Shown here: piece after piece, positions 18,406 to 26,771 of the stretch
Layout of the letters: each line of letters starts with the position of its first letter
Position numbering within the stretch: the stretch's first letter is position 1
Origin: a virus
Strand: one strand, 5' to 3'
IMG/VR virus record: IMGVR_UViG_3300009609_000017
Coordinates: 1 to 42,785 of that record
DNA length: 42,785 nucleotides
Program-made: the position numbers and the translations under genes
Notes under the pieces: model-generated
Databases searched by the model: none
The model's input: the letters and a program-made list of their open reading frames with translations, nothing else
What the model was told of the DNA's origin: nothing

Positions 18406-19584
18406 TTAAACCTCACTCTTGTTATAAATCTCAAGACATCTCGGTGTCATCTGATAGAATATCTTAGGTTCTACGACTATAGTTACGATCAATCCTGCTT
18501 GCTCAAGTGTATTTACTAACTTATCTAGTTCTTCACTTGTAATTTGATGCCAATGATCTAACAAAACCTGCTTTCTATCTAGTTTATAGTCTGGTGCTTC
18601 AAATAAAGCTGTCAATAAGATGGCCCCCGCTGATGCTTGTGTTCCTTTTCCACTACTCATTGCGTATGCCTCATAATTCGCCCTTAGAGACGTTGTCTGT
18701 ACAATAGCCTCTTCCACGTCCTCCATTGTTATTACCATTTCGCCGCGAGATGCTGCTAAGATCATCGCTACTTTAAGAACTCCTGCGTGTATTCGGTGTG
18801 TCACTCCTGTTCTATCTTTAATTTTAGAGTACGACTTGTATAAGTTGTTATACCATTTCTCATAAAATGTTATAGCGTCCTCGGTGAGTTTGAATTGGCC
18901 GCTCATGGCTCCGATGGTTTTTAAATTCTCGAGAATAGCGTCTTTACTACACTTCTCTTCGGGGATTCGCAATAACGAGTTGGATTCTCTTCGCTCGTCA
19001 GGTTTAATCATGAAGGTTCTCCCAAGGAGACCCCCATACACAGCTCTGTTATCGTAAACTTCTTTAAGAAATGTCTCATTAGATGCTGCAAGCATTGTAA
19101 TGCACATATTCTTGATAGTCACCGTCTCACTCTTTAATCCATACTCAAATACCTCCTTGAAATCATACATATCTGTGAGTATTGGCACGCATTGTGGATC
19201 TTCCACGAAGAATGAAGCCAACTCCTCTGCTACAAGAATCGCACTCCCACCTTGGATTGTTACTCCTGAAGCATAAGAAGATGGTTTGTTTTGTGAAAGA
19301 GCTTGAAGGATCTTTTGAATTGAATTGCGCCCTGAGAAGACCTTGGTCTTTCCTGACTCATTCAGAAGTGATGTTGCCATGAGCGGCCCACCCGACTTAC
19401 GATACTCTGCGGAATCAGCTAAGAGCACTACATATATGTTCGGATATATTCTCCTTAAACCTGCTTGAATGTGGACATTATTTCTTAGTGTAGCGGCCAC
19501 CACCGCGTAAGCACTCCATCTCCAGAATGATGTTGGAGATTCATATTCGCTAGTAAGAGTAATGAAATCATTTATGAAGTTCAT
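18406..19584 (-). CDS. DUF3987-type primase/helicase-like ATPase
   Basis: 392 residues. The N-terminal region FWRWSAYAVVAATLRNNVHI leads to YVVLLADSAEYRKSGGP (about residues 52-67), a degenerate Walker A in which RKS stands where GKS/T would be, characteristic of the DUF3987/YfjI group. ILVAEELASFF and ITMLAASNETFLKE fit Walker B and sensor 1 positions. A C-terminal winged-helix-like part (RKQVLLDHWHQITSEELDKL) follows. These proteins are linked with phage replication, probably as helicases or helicase loaders. It lies downstream of the DNA polymerase in the same operon. Confidence 0.65.
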   Translation of the reverse strand: MNFINDFITLTSEYESPTSFWRWSAYAVVAATLRNNVHIQAGLRRIYPNIYVVLLADSAEYRKSGGPLMATSLLNESGKTKVFSGRNSIQKILQALSQNKPSSYASGVTIQGGSAILVAEELASFFVEDPQCVPILTDMYDFKEVFEYGLKSETVTIKNMCITMLAASNETFLKEVYDNRAVYGGLLGRTFMIKPDERRESNSLLRIPEEKCSKDAILENLKTIGAMSGQFKLTEDAITFYEKWYNNLYKSYSKIKDRTGVTHRIHAGVLKVAMILAASRGEMVITMEDVEEAIVQTTSLRANYEAYAMSSGKGTQASAGAILLTALFEAPDYKLDRKQVLLDHWHQITSEELDKLVNTLEQAGLIVTIVVEPKIFYQMTPRCLEIYNKSEV

Positions 19585-19586
19585 AT

Positions 19587-19790
19587 TTAAGTTCCCCCAT
19601 AGGGGTCTTCTTTTCGCATCTCCATCGCGTCATACTCTTTTCCCTCGAATGAGTTCAGTGTTTCTTTAGTGAATTCCATTAGTTTCATGTTTGGGTTGTT
19701 ACTCACAATTGCTCGGAACGTAAATTCCCTATTCTCGACCACCATAGCCCATAAGTTATTTCTTAGTCGATATGTGTCGCCAATTTTCAT
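19587..19790 (-). CDS. Small protein of unknown function between polymerase and helicase-like genes
   Basis: 67 residues if started at the ATG at 19790, whose ATGA overlaps the polymerase stop. An upstream ATG at 19817 would add nine residues inside the polymerase gene and is less likely. The sequence (KIGDTYRLRNNLWAMVVENR then FRAIVSNNPN) suggests a small beta barrel. No family is recognised. Confidence 0.6.
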   Translation of the reverse strand: MKIGDTYRLRNNLWAMVVENREFTFRAIVSNNPNMKLMEFTKETLNSFEGKEYDAMEMRKEDPYGGT

Positions 19791-22336
19791 AGTTTGATCT
19801 CTTTTAGGTGCATCCAATTCTCACCAACACTTACTTCAGCGGGTACAACTAATTTCACATCTCTTGATAATGAACAGGTAGAATAGTCTAACGGTCTTTC
19901 CATAATTCTCTTCACGACCGCTAACGCGGATAACTCTTCTCCTATTTTAACCTCCATCAGGAGGCCATCATGCATCTCTGCGAGAAACCGTATTTTGGGC
20001 CGCTCGGCGAGAATTAGCGGGATGGAAAACTTAGTGTGATCTGAAACCGCACTTTGAGGAATGTACGCGATGGCCTCTTTTATCAACTCGTCATTCATCT
20101 GCGCGAAGAAAGTTCTGGCTCTCCCGTAGGGAGTTCTGAGCTTTCTGTTCTTTCGTACTTCCTGTTCTATCTCTAAGTGGAAGACTTCACGTATCTTTGG
20201 ATTCGCAGCGTGAAAACGCACTAGCATTTCGTCACACGCCTTAATAGGCATATGTGTCATGCTAGATAACATACCTCCTTTCATTTTATAGTGGCCGCCG
20301 TGCCTTATTCTCTTTCCCATGTCGTAATACATGATACCGATTCCTGGAATCGAGGGGCCGCTCTTGGTGATAAGCTCTGGGTCCATCCCAAATATAGCTC
20401 CAGCGGTTTTGCTATGGACACTAGGCCTTTGATCGAATGATTCAAGTAACTCCCAGTCCTGTGCAAGCACAGCAACATGACGCGCTTCGGCTTGACTTCC
20501 GTCAGCTTCTATAAAGATGCATCCATATGACGGAACAAACATTGACCGTAGGTCATGTGCAATACTTTTATCCTCAAAGTCCTCAAACACTTCTTCATCT
20601 ATCTTGAATCCGTGTTTCGAGATGGTTTGGAGGGAGCGGCCAACTCGTCTCAATTCTCCACTCATAAATAATTCATCTAGACTTTTTGAGTAAGATGATC
20701 TTCCTGTTTCAGTTCCGCATAAATTCGAGGTAGACCGAAAGCGGCCATCCAGGGAGATTGGTGTATTCAAGTATTCTAGAATCTTAGCTAGCTTCCTACA
20801 CACAATGATTCTAGAAATTACTGGCTTACCCAAAGGATCAGCCTTTGAGATGTGATTTATGAGTAAATCATCTAGAATTCCCTTATCCGTCTTGTAACTC
20901 TTCTCACCTGATTCATTTATTTTATACTTCTTTGGAAAGTTTAGTTCATCGTATATTAGTCTTCCGACTTGAAGTGGAGATCCTGGGTTGAAGGAGTCAT
21001 TTCCAACCAGTTGTCGAAGAGTAAATACATTTGAGTCGTAGAGGGATTTGTACTTATCTATTAACGCTGTGCGGCGCGCATCGTCGATTCGAATCCCCGT
21101 CTCATCCATTCGCTTATATATTGGTAAAAGAGTGGCAAGTTCGTCACTGAAGGATTTAAGCGAAATGTCTTCTTGAAGTTCTTTGTCTTGCGCTTGTGAA
21201 ACAACGTGGGTTGCAATACCGTCGTAAGCGTTATAGAGATAGAGCTTGTCTTTAGTTTGTCGGCGCGGGTCAAAGTCTTTTCCTTCGTCTTTATAGTAAT
21301 TTACTTTAGTGTATATGCTAGTATAGAAATCCAAACCTTTTGGTAACTCAGGGTACAGTACTGATCCCTTGAGCATTGTATCCCCGATGACGTTATTTAC
21401 TTGAAATCCGAATCTCTCAAGTATAACCCAATCATACTTAATGTTTTGATTTACCTTTGGGATGGGGTGTCTTAACAGCTTGTCCACATATATCAACATG
21501 GCCGCTCTTTCTGTCTTGGAGATACTATCTTCTAGAAGTGGTACGCAGCATCCCTCGACTCCGTCAAAACTAAATCCGATGCAAGTTATGATGCCCCCGT
21601 ATGTCTCTATGTCGAACACCAGAAATTTCGGGGAAGCGGCCATCGAGCGAGTTATGTAGTTGTATAGGGCTTCTGCTGTTTTTGCTACCCATCTTGTTCC
21701 GTACTCCGTGATGGGCAAGTTGGTGTAGCGATTCGCTACTATCTTCCCGTAATCCAATCCTGCATATGACGCGGCGGCCTGATCTGAGAGTAGGATCTGT
21801 GGAGATATGGCCGGGATCACTCTTATAGGCCGCTCTAAGTGCATCTGCCAGTCCTCACGCAATGGCAGAACACTTCCCCGATAACAGTAAATCCAGTGCT
21901 TACGATTTCTAGGTTTAGTTATGAGCTTGATGTGCGGAAATACCGTACCTAGAGCTAAATCATCGAGTGGTACGATGACGTTGGGTCTTAGTTCTTTAAT
22001 CTCCTTGAAAAGTAAGTCTTCATAGAATTGAACATCAATTTTGGTGAGGGCTTTTCTGAGCTTTGGGAGAGATGTTCCCATAAAATCTACTCTCTCCCTT
22101 ATTACCACTGCTCTATAGCACTCGTTTAAACTCATCCCATGCTCTCTGAGATGGGAGTTTAATTTAGACTCGAACATTCCTGAAAGGGCCATTCCCTTAT
22201 TCAAATCCGCGTTTAGAGGGATGCCTCCCAGGAATAGTATTGTGGCACTTCCGTAACCGTGAGATGCTACGCAGGGCGCTGGCGCGGCCAGTACTTTAGG
22301 TTCTTCTTTGGGTGGTCGTTTAGCTTTTAAGATCAT
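19787..22336 (-). CDS. Family A DNA polymerase with N-terminal uracil-DNA-glycosylase-like domain
   Basis: 849 residues from the ATG at 22336 (GGGGGA ribosome site); an alternative ATG at 22399 would overlap the upstream gene by 41 bases. Positions below count from the 22399 start. Residues about 45-210 resemble a UDG superfamily fold: ILFLGGIPLNADLNKG, then an ECYRAVVIRE segment. Residues from about 257 begin a DEDD-type 3'-5' exonuclease (FLVFDIETYGG). The polymerase part shows motif A as EADGSQAEARHVA (about 628) in place of the usual DYSQIE, and motif C as MHDGLLMEV (about 807) in place of HDE. It is the replicative polymerase. The altered motifs and the fused UDG-like domain are notable. 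Confidence 0.85.
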   Translation of the reverse strand: MILKAKRPPKEEPKVLAAPAPCVASHGYGSATILFLGGIPLNADLNKGMALSGMFESKLNSHLREHGMSLNECYRAVVIRERVDFMGTSLPKLRKALTKIDVQFYEDLLFKEIKELRPNVIVPLDDLALGTVFPHIKLITKPRNRKHWIYCYRGSVLPLREDWQMHLERPIRVIPAISPQILLSDQAAASYAGLDYGKIVANRYTNLPITEYGTRWVAKTAEALYNYITRSMAASPKFLVFDIETYGGIITCIGFSFDGVEGCCVPLLEDSISKTERAAMLIYVDKLLRHPIPKVNQNIKYDWVILERFGFQVNNVIGDTMLKGSVLYPELPKGLDFYTSIYTKVNYYKDEGKDFDPRRQTKDKLYLYNAYDGIATHVVSQAQDKELQEDISLKSFSDELATLLPIYKRMDETGIRIDDARRTALIDKYKSLYDSNVFTLRQLVGNDSFNPGSPLQVGRLIYDELNFPKKYKINESGEKSYKTDKGILDDLLINHISKADPLGKPVISRIIVCRKLAKILEYLNTPISLDGRFRSTSNLCGTETGRSSYSKSLDELFMSGELRRVGRSLQTISKHGFKIDEEVFEDFEDKSIAHDLRSMFVPSYGCIFIEADGSQAEARHVAVLAQDWELLESFDQRPSVHSKTAGAIFGMDPELITKSGPSIPGIGIMYYDMGKRIRHGGHYKMKGGMLSSMTHMPIKACDEMLVRFHAANPKIREVFHLEIEQEVRKNRKLRTPYGRARTFFAQMNDELIKEAIAYIPQSAVSDHTKFSIPLILAERPKIRFLAEMHDGLLMEVKIGEELSALAVVKRIMERPLDYSTCSLSRDVKLVVPAEVSVGENWMHLKEIKL

Positions 22337-22358
22337 TAGTTCTTTCCCCCGAAGGGGG

Positions 22359-22673
22359 TTATGCCCAAGAGATGCTGAAGCGGCCCTTAATTTGCTCATC
22401 CATAAGTACTAGATCTTCGGAGTATGTTACGAGGTATCCAGCGTCGGTGAATGAACTCTTGAGTTGGTTCAATACGTTTCTGTTCATTTGCTTATTCTTG
22501 AGTTGATGAGTTACTTGAATAACTGAATTACCTTTATTAGCCTCGTTCTCGATGGCTTCTACCATCTCATTTCTGAGTCTAGTGTAGAGTCTATCATCGA
22601 ACGTGTTGATGTACTCTTGAGTCTTGGTGCGTATTGCGGCAGCAAGTGGGATCTTTGTGTCTTGGTCTTCCAT
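22359..22673 (-). CDS. Protein of unknown function upstream of the polymerase
   Basis: 104 residues, charged and probably largely helical (RLYTRLRNEMVEAIENEANK, then VIQVTHQLKNKQMNRNVLNQ), ending with a strand-like GYLVTYSEDLVLMDEQ. The gene is one base from the preceding stop, so it is part of the replication operon. No family is recognised. Confidence 0.6.
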   Translation of the reverse strand: MEDQDTKIPLAAAIRTKTQEYINTFDDRLYTRLRNEMVEAIENEANKGNSVIQVTHQLKNKQMNRNVLNQLKSSFTDAGYLVTYSEDLVLMDEQIKGRFSISWA

Positions 22674-22674
22674 T

Positions 22675-22872
22675 TTATTTCTTGGGTACTCCTGCTACTA
22701 GTTTTTCAGCTATATCACCAATGCTCTTAAGAGCATTCTTGAACTCATTAAAATCTGCGAGTTGAGTTTTAGCAACTATTTGGCCCACAGGAGTTTGGAG
22801 AAACTTAACGTACTCCTGACCTAATGCACAAGCTGCTATAATTGCGTTTGCTACTGCTGTTATTGGGTCCAT
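22675..22872 (-). CDS. Small protein with N-terminal hydrophobic helix
   Basis: 65 residues. ITAVANAIIAACALGQEYV is a hydrophobic or amphipathic helix, followed by a polar helix (FNEFKNALKSIGDIAEKLV) and a Lys-rich end. Short phage proteins opening with MDPITA and one helix are common and sometimes membrane-associated. The start overlaps the preceding stop (TAATG) behind AGGAAGAATA. Function unknown. Confidence 0.55.
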   Translation of the reverse strand: MDPITAVANAIIAACALGQEYVKFLQTPVGQIVAKTQLADFNEFKNALKSIGDIAEKLVAGVPKK

Positions 22873-23120
22873 TATTCTTCCTCCAATTCTATTGCATGTG
22901 GAATGTTGGGTAGCCCGATAACTTCATGTTGGTATACTCTACCATGCTCAATTTTCGCAACATAAAGATGAGATTCTTTAATTTTTGACATCTCATATTT
23001 AACTCTATTTCGTAAAGATATTGCATCTAAAATTAGAGACGCAACAGATCGGCTGGTTAGAAGATGTTCTGTTATTAGTGGAGATAGAAGATCTTCATTA
23101 ATTTCCATTCGAATTATCAT
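22872..23120 (-). CDS. Small protein of unknown function
   Basis: 82 residues, starting behind GGAATAAATAA. The N-terminal helix (EDLLSPLITEHLLTSRSVAS) is followed by a beta-like part (HLYVAKIEHGRVYQHEVIGL) and an acidic end. It lies just past the GC-rich hairpin at 23148-23190 that follows the SSB-like gene. No family is recognised. Confidence 0.55.
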   Translation of the reverse strand: MIIRMEINEDLLSPLITEHLLTSRSVASLILDAISLRNRVKYEMSKIKESHLYVAKIEHGRVYQHEVIGLPNIPHAIELEEE

Positions 23121-23147
23121 TTATTTATTCCTTTGTAAATTTAAAGC

Positions 23148-23190
23148 GGTGGCCGCCCGAGCCAGAGAGACAATGCCCAGCGCGGCCACC
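23148..23190 (-). terminator. GGTGGCCGC/GCGGCCACC inverted repeat, terminator or attenuator
   Basis: Perfect 9-bp arms at 23148-23156 and 23182-23190 with a 25-base loop, in the 93-base gap between the SSB-like gene and its downstream neighbour. Reading minus-strand, the stem is followed by a weak T-rich stretch (TTTAAATTT). Partial termination after the SSB-like gene is likely. Confidence 0.5.
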
Positions 23191-23213
23191 AATGAGATTA
23201 GTTAGATCTCAAG

Positions 23214-23627
23214 TTAAAATGCTGCTTCAGCATTATACGCCGCGAACCCATCAATTTTAGCAATCATACGACCTTCGAACTGCTCGTTGATTACTTTAAC
23301 CTGGAGCTTCTTACCGATCACTTCATCGGAACTGAATGCGAAATTAGGTCCCGAAGTTTCTTCAACGATCTGCTTCAGCGGCTTTTCCATTGCGGCTGCG
23401 ATAAAAGGAGCGATCCTTCCGAGAGCTTGAGAGTTGAAGTACACAAGCATCTCACGGTCATTAGCGGATGTTCCAGGCGCGGTCAATTTAATTCGCGGAA
23501 CATAGTTCAGAGAGTTCCCTCCGTTCTTGGGTGGTTTAACTTCAAAGGAGAGAACTTCCCCCTTATACCACCCCGCCGGAATCAAATCCTGCATCAAGTC
23601 TGATTTCGGAATGTTGATGATAGGCAT
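23214..23627 (-). CDS. DUF669-like single-stranded DNA-binding protein
   Basis: 137 residues. The opening IPAGWYKGEVLSFEVKPPKN and the later GKKLQVKVINEQFEGRMI match the OB-fold-type DUF669 proteins that serve as phage SSB or recombination partners and are usually encoded beside a Sak4-like ATPase, as here. The end is AAYNAEAAF, without the long acidic tail of bacterial SSB. It would coat ssDNA during replication and strand annealing. Confidence 0.75.
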   Translation of the reverse strand: MPIINIPKSDLMQDLIPAGWYKGEVLSFEVKPPKNGGNSLNYVPRIKLTAPGTSANDREMLVYFNSQALGRIAPFIAAAMEKPLKQIVEETSGPNFAFSSDEVIGKKLQVKVINEQFEGRMIAKIDGFAAYNAEAAF

Positions 23628-23652
23628 CGAATTTACTTTCTTCTTTCTATTC

Positions 23653-24456
23653 TTACTTAGGTTGAGTTGGTGCTTTCTCCGCTGGAGAAATGAGCGTTTG
23701 AAGGTAGTTGTGAAAGTTCTTGTTAGTTATGTCATGTTGTCCTGGTCCAATTCCATAGGAGTTTTTAGCTAAGTCAGTTGCAAACTCTACACGGTAGTAG
23801 AGCTTATTATTTCCCTGGTCACGGGAAAACCTAAAGACGTTATCGAAATATGCTTGTACGCTCTCACCTAACTGATCCCGCACTGTGAGTTTCTCCCCTT
23901 TAACTTCATTAGGGGAGTATGGGTCAGAGGGATCTACTTTTCCATACTTATCAATGGTGTGAGCTGAACAAATCACATTACACGGAAGCATACGCAGAAA
24001 GTCGAAGACTTGATGAGTTGCGCTAACCTCAAATCCATAATCACCGGGGCCGCTCATGCGTAAAGTCCCGATGTGCTTACCTTTGAGAAATCCGTGGGCC
24101 GCTGCGAGAAATACTCGACTCATTGAGAACATCGAATCTATGACTACAGTTTTGTATGGAAATGTCCCAGAGGTACGCATGGTTTCCCACATGACTAGCG
24201 TATCATCAAACTTTGTGTAGCCTGATTTATCACGTGCATTGAATTGCATATACTCTATGCCAGAAGTGTTCTCCAAGCATTTGCTTGTGACTCCGCCTTC
24301 TATGCCGCTGATGCGGAAATCAAAATCCAGGATCATCATTGGACGTGGAAATGAGGCCGCCGCAACGGATTTTCCGTCCCCGGAGCGGCCCACGAATAGG
24401 CCCAAGAACTTTTGCTCTGATTTCGGTTTTGCTAAATACGTATCTAATGATGGCAT
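23653..24456 (-). CDS. Sak4-like RecA-fold ATPase (single-strand annealing/recombination)
   Basis: 267 residues. Walker A is GRSGDGKS at residues 23-30; Walker B is KTVVIDSMFSM; an AHTIDKYGK segment follows VICS at the expected motif III. This is the compact RecA/Rad51-like AAA_24 layout of phage Sak4 proteins. Its neighbours, an SSB-like protein and a RecB-like nuclease, form the usual phage recombination set. The start codon follows directly on the stop of a 56-residue ORF (TAAATG). Confidence 0.8.
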   Translation of the reverse strand: MPSLDTYLAKPKSEQKFLGLFVGRSGDGKSVAAASFPRPMMILDFDFRISGIEGGVTSKCLENTSGIEYMQFNARDKSGYTKFDDTLVMWETMRTSGTFPYKTVVIDSMFSMSRVFLAAAHGFLKGKHIGTLRMSGPGDYGFEVSATHQVFDFLRMLPCNVICSAHTIDKYGKVDPSDPYSPNEVKGEKLTVRDQLGESVQAYFDNVFRFSRDQGNNKLYYRVEFATDLAKNSYGIGPGQHDITNKNFHNYLQTLISPAEKAPTQPK

Positions 24457-24627
24457 TTATATAGTTTCCCTATATGAGATGTTTATGTTTTTAGATCGTA
24501 ATCTATTTTCTAAAATACAACAGGCAGTAGAAATCTCGTACTCAGCTATTATTTTAGCTTTAGTTATTTCTTCTTTTGACTCATTATCTTTTAAAGAATC
24601 GAATGAGATTTGGTATGCAAAGAACAT
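24457..24627 (-). CDS. Small 56-residue protein
   Basis: This ORF fills the gap between two longer genes exactly: its ATG overlaps the preceding stop (TAATG) and its TAA abuts the ATPase start. The peptide begins MFFAYQISFDSLKDNESKEE and is Lys/Glu-rich and helical, with a C-C pair in the middle. No family is recognised; the perfect coupling at both ends is the evidence. Confidence 0.55.
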   Translation of the reverse strand: MFFAYQISFDSLKDNESKEEITKAKIIAEYEISTACCILENRLRSKNINISYRETI

Positions 24628-24809
24628 TACTCTTCCTCGTCCTCTTCGGGTTCTAGATCAGAGGGGTAAATTATGTAGCAACCCTCAACATTATCATAAG
24701 TTACTTCATCTATTCCTAACTTGGAATAAACACTTTCAGTGAGTACTTCATGATCTCCGTGCTTTGCTTTAAGTTTAGATAAATGTACTATTAGTTCAGT
24801 TATATTCAT
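24627..24809 (-). CDS. Small acidic protein with a DUF-like LSKLKAKHGD motif
   Basis: 60 residues. The opening MNITELIVHLSKLKAKHGDHE followed by a strand and an acidic tail (EPEEDEEE) resembles short phage proteins of the form 'L..L....GD.eV', found in many phages without known function. It has a GGGGGAAT ribosome site. Confidence 0.6.
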   Translation of the reverse strand: MNITELIVHLSKLKAKHGDHEVLTESVYSKLGIDEVTYDNVEGCYIIYPSDLEPEEDEEE

Positions 24810-25003
24810 ATTCCCCCTAACTCAATATTCTTTGACTCCGCGATTATTCTTTTCTTCTCTTCTTCATATCTAATTTTAGCTCGTTCCGCACACTTTAAGT
24901 GCCAAACGCCCAGGCGTAAGTGAAGGTTAATTAAACCCACGTAGTGAAGGACGCAACATAGCAAGAGTGTGAAGGTAAAGAACGCAACTAGAGTTACCTC
25001 CAT
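24806..25003 (-). CDS. Small single-helix membrane protein with cytoplasmic coiled tail
   Basis: 65 residues. Residues 4-25 (TLVAFFTFTLLLCCVLHYVGL) form one membrane helix; the remainder is a charged helix (CAERAKIRYEEEKKRIIAES). The design resembles inner-membrane spanins, but no outer-membrane partner was found, so the lysis role is only a possibility. It overlaps the next gene by four bases. Confidence 0.55.
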   Translation of the reverse strand: MEVTLVAFFTFTLLLCCVLHYVGLINLHLRLGVWHLKCAERAKIRYEEEKKRIIAESKNIELGGI

Positions 25004-25005
25004 AA

Positions 25006-25365
25006 TTAAACGTTCTTATCCCATCTCAACTTCTCGTCATACTTCTGAGAAGAGTTTAGAATTTGATCCAGGACTTGCTCAATTCTCTTAACTTTCTTAG
25101 CTTTGTTGCTCTTCGAGCAGCTTAAGCACGCGGGAACTTTATTCTTGAGCTGAGCTTTAGTTAGAATAAAACTCTCTTTACACTTCCCGCATAGTGCTCT
25201 CTTATTCTCTAAATATTCACGGTTATGGTAATGAGAGCAGTCTGGATGGACACACCGATAAATGTCTTTGTTCTTTGAAGATCTGACGTACTCATGGATG
25301 TGACCTGTGTTAACCTTAACTTCAGGTGGTTTAGTTGTTGGATTTAGAATCACCACGGCCTCCAT
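25006..25365 (-). CDS. Zinc-ribbon protein of unknown function
   Basis: 119 residues. Potential metal ligands occur in order: CVHPDCSHYHNR, CGKCKES and CLSCSK. This looks like two small zinc sites of the kind used for nucleic-acid binding. The C-terminal third is Lys/Arg-rich and helical. The gene overlaps the nuclease gene by 16 bases. Confidence 0.6.
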   Translation of the reverse strand: MEAVVILNPTTKPPEVKVNTGHIHEYVRSSKNKDIYRCVHPDCSHYHNREYLENKRALCGKCKESFILTKAQLKNKVPACLSCSKSNKAKKVKRIEQVLDQILNSSQKYDEKLRWDKNV

Positions 25366-26243
25366 TTAGATTCGCCAACTAGATAGTTGGATTTAATTAT
25401 AGATTTCTTCATGTCGCTAGACTCCGTCTCGCACAATTTTGTGTATTGGCACGGATTAGATCCAAAAGCACCTGCACAGCTAACTAAATTCTCGCTAATG
25501 TCGCCGCTAAGAATCCGATAAAAGACACGCTCGACCTGCTTTTCCCATCGGTGCATCATAAATGGGGTGATCTTTACTGGTTGTCTGCGGAACCACTTAT
25601 TTACGTCTTTCTCGGCTTGAAAACCTATGTAGTTAATGATTGCGTATCTAGCGCGGGCGGCCCACGCATAAGTTAAAAACTGAACTGAGTACTCATAAAG
25701 ATTATTGAATCTACTCTGAGTCTTGTGATCCACCACGCACAACTCATCCCCATACGCTTCTAACTTCGCTAGAAGATCAATTCGACCTTCGATGATAAAT
25801 ACGAACTTCTTACCACCGGCCGTTCGGCCGGAACGGAACTCTTTAGAAAACCCTAACTCAACCCCGGCTTCGCCGTTAGGGGCACTCATGACTTTAAAAT
25901 CCCGTCCCGTAGCGGTGTAATGAAATACGTACATCATGAACCGCTCTACCACAAAAGTGATATCTTCCTCCTTGAGTGCGGGGATTTTACGCCACTCTTC
26001 TTTGTTATCAGCCAAATTAGCCGTAAAATCCCGTGCAGCAGTCTCAGCGGCCAACTTAAAATCCACTCCGCCACTTCTAATCCTATAGAAACGATCAAGT
26101 AGGTCATGCATCACCGTTCCCATATTTAGAGCTTTTTCTGATGCTCCAACGATACTCAATAAGTCTACGTATTGGAGTTTCCAAGAGAGTGGACATTTTA
26201 AGTATTGAACTATTTGCGAAGAGTCAAGAGTTATTATTTTCAT
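25350..26243 (-). CDS. PD-(D/E)XK nuclease, RecB/Cas4-like
   Basis: 297 residues. YLKCPLSWKLQYVD near the N-terminus and GTVMHDLLDRFY (about 42-53) are the RecB-family opening motifs. The catalytic core is EGRIDLL (about 149-155) followed by VVDHKTQSR (about 167-175), giving E/D-x-K. A Cys at the start and a C-terminal cluster (SCAGAFGSNPCQYTKLC) match the four-Cys iron-sulphur arrangement of Cas4/AddB-type nucleases. With Sak4- and SSB-like proteins it probably forms the DNA end-processing and recombination system. No other CRISPR gene is present, so it is not a CRISPR Cas4. Confidence 0.8.
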   Translation of the reverse strand: MKIITLDSSQIVQYLKCPLSWKLQYVDLLSIVGASEKALNMGTVMHDLLDRFYRIRSGGVDFKLAAETAARDFTANLADNKEEWRKIPALKEEDITFVVERFMMYVFHYTATGRDFKVMSAPNGEAGVELGFSKEFRSGRTAGGKKFVFIIEGRIDLLAKLEAYGDELCVVDHKTQSRFNNLYEYSVQFLTYAWAARARYAIINYIGFQAEKDVNKWFRRQPVKITPFMMHRWEKQVERVFYRILSGDISENLVSCAGAFGSNPCQYTKLCETESSDMKKSIIKSNYLVGESKWRPW

Positions 26244-26395
26244 TTTATTTTCATTTTGATATCTGAGAGTTCCATTGCGATTATAAATAGAACATAAACC
26301 GCAGCTTCATTCCATTTGCCATAATACATACTAAATACGGCTAAGAATGTAAACACGATTACGCCAACTAGATTAAGTATTGTGAGTATTTTCAT
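26240..26395 (-). CDS. Small two-helix membrane protein
   Basis: 51 residues from the ATG at 26395 (an upstream ATG at 26440 would add a polar 15-residue extension inside the neighbouring gene). Hydrophobic stretches ILTILNLVGVIVFTFLAVFS and AAVYVLFIIAMEL are separated by a short YYGKWNE loop. Role unknown; a holin-like function is possible but unsupported. Confidence 0.5.
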   Translation of the reverse strand: MKILTILNLVGVIVFTFLAVFSMYYGKWNEAAVYVLFIIAMELSDIKMKIK

Positions 26396-26759
26396 TTTTA
26401 ATTTTAATTCTAGTGTTAGGTAAGAGTCCCATCTCTTCATACTTGCTAAGGATATTTAAGTTGGCCGCGCAATGTCCTAAATGGTCCTCCGAATCAAACC
26501 TCTCCGTGCTTTCATCCCTGAGCGCGGCCAACACATGAGCATTGTACATGAGGAGATGCTTAATTGCGTTCCCAATTCGTCCTAGCGCGAACTTGAGATC
26601 CGCTTTCATGTAATTCTTTTCTTCTGGATTTAATTCTTGTTCATATTTGATGAATCCCTCTGTCATAGCTAGCGCGGCCCTCTCTAAAAAGCAATAGTTA
26701 AGGTCCGCGAAGCGGGTAGGGTTCGTGATATCTTGAACCGCTTTAATTTTATTTTCCAT
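26373..26759 (-). CDS. dATP/dGTP diphosphohydrolase-like protein (DUF5664, all-alpha NTP pyrophosphatase type)
   Basis: 128 residues, all helical. GFIKYEQEL (35-43), RIGNAIKHLLMY (61-72) and DHLGHCAANLNIL (92-104) reproduce the DUF5664 pattern of phage nucleotide pyrophosphohydrolases: G-x-x-KY, a conserved His helix, then D/E-HL-x-H-x-x-x-N. Such enzymes trim nucleotide pools; related ones support modified-base genomes. No PurZ-like gene was seen here, so no modified base can be claimed. The GCGGCC motif occurs three times within this short gene. Confidence 0.65.
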   Translation of the reverse strand: MENKIKAVQDITNPTRFADLNYCFLERAALAMTEGFIKYEQELNPEEKNYMKADLKFALGRIGNAIKHLLMYNAHVLAALRDESTERFDSEDHLGHCAANLNILSKYEEMGLLPNTRIKIKNENTHNT

Positions 26760-26771
26760 TTGATCTTTAAT

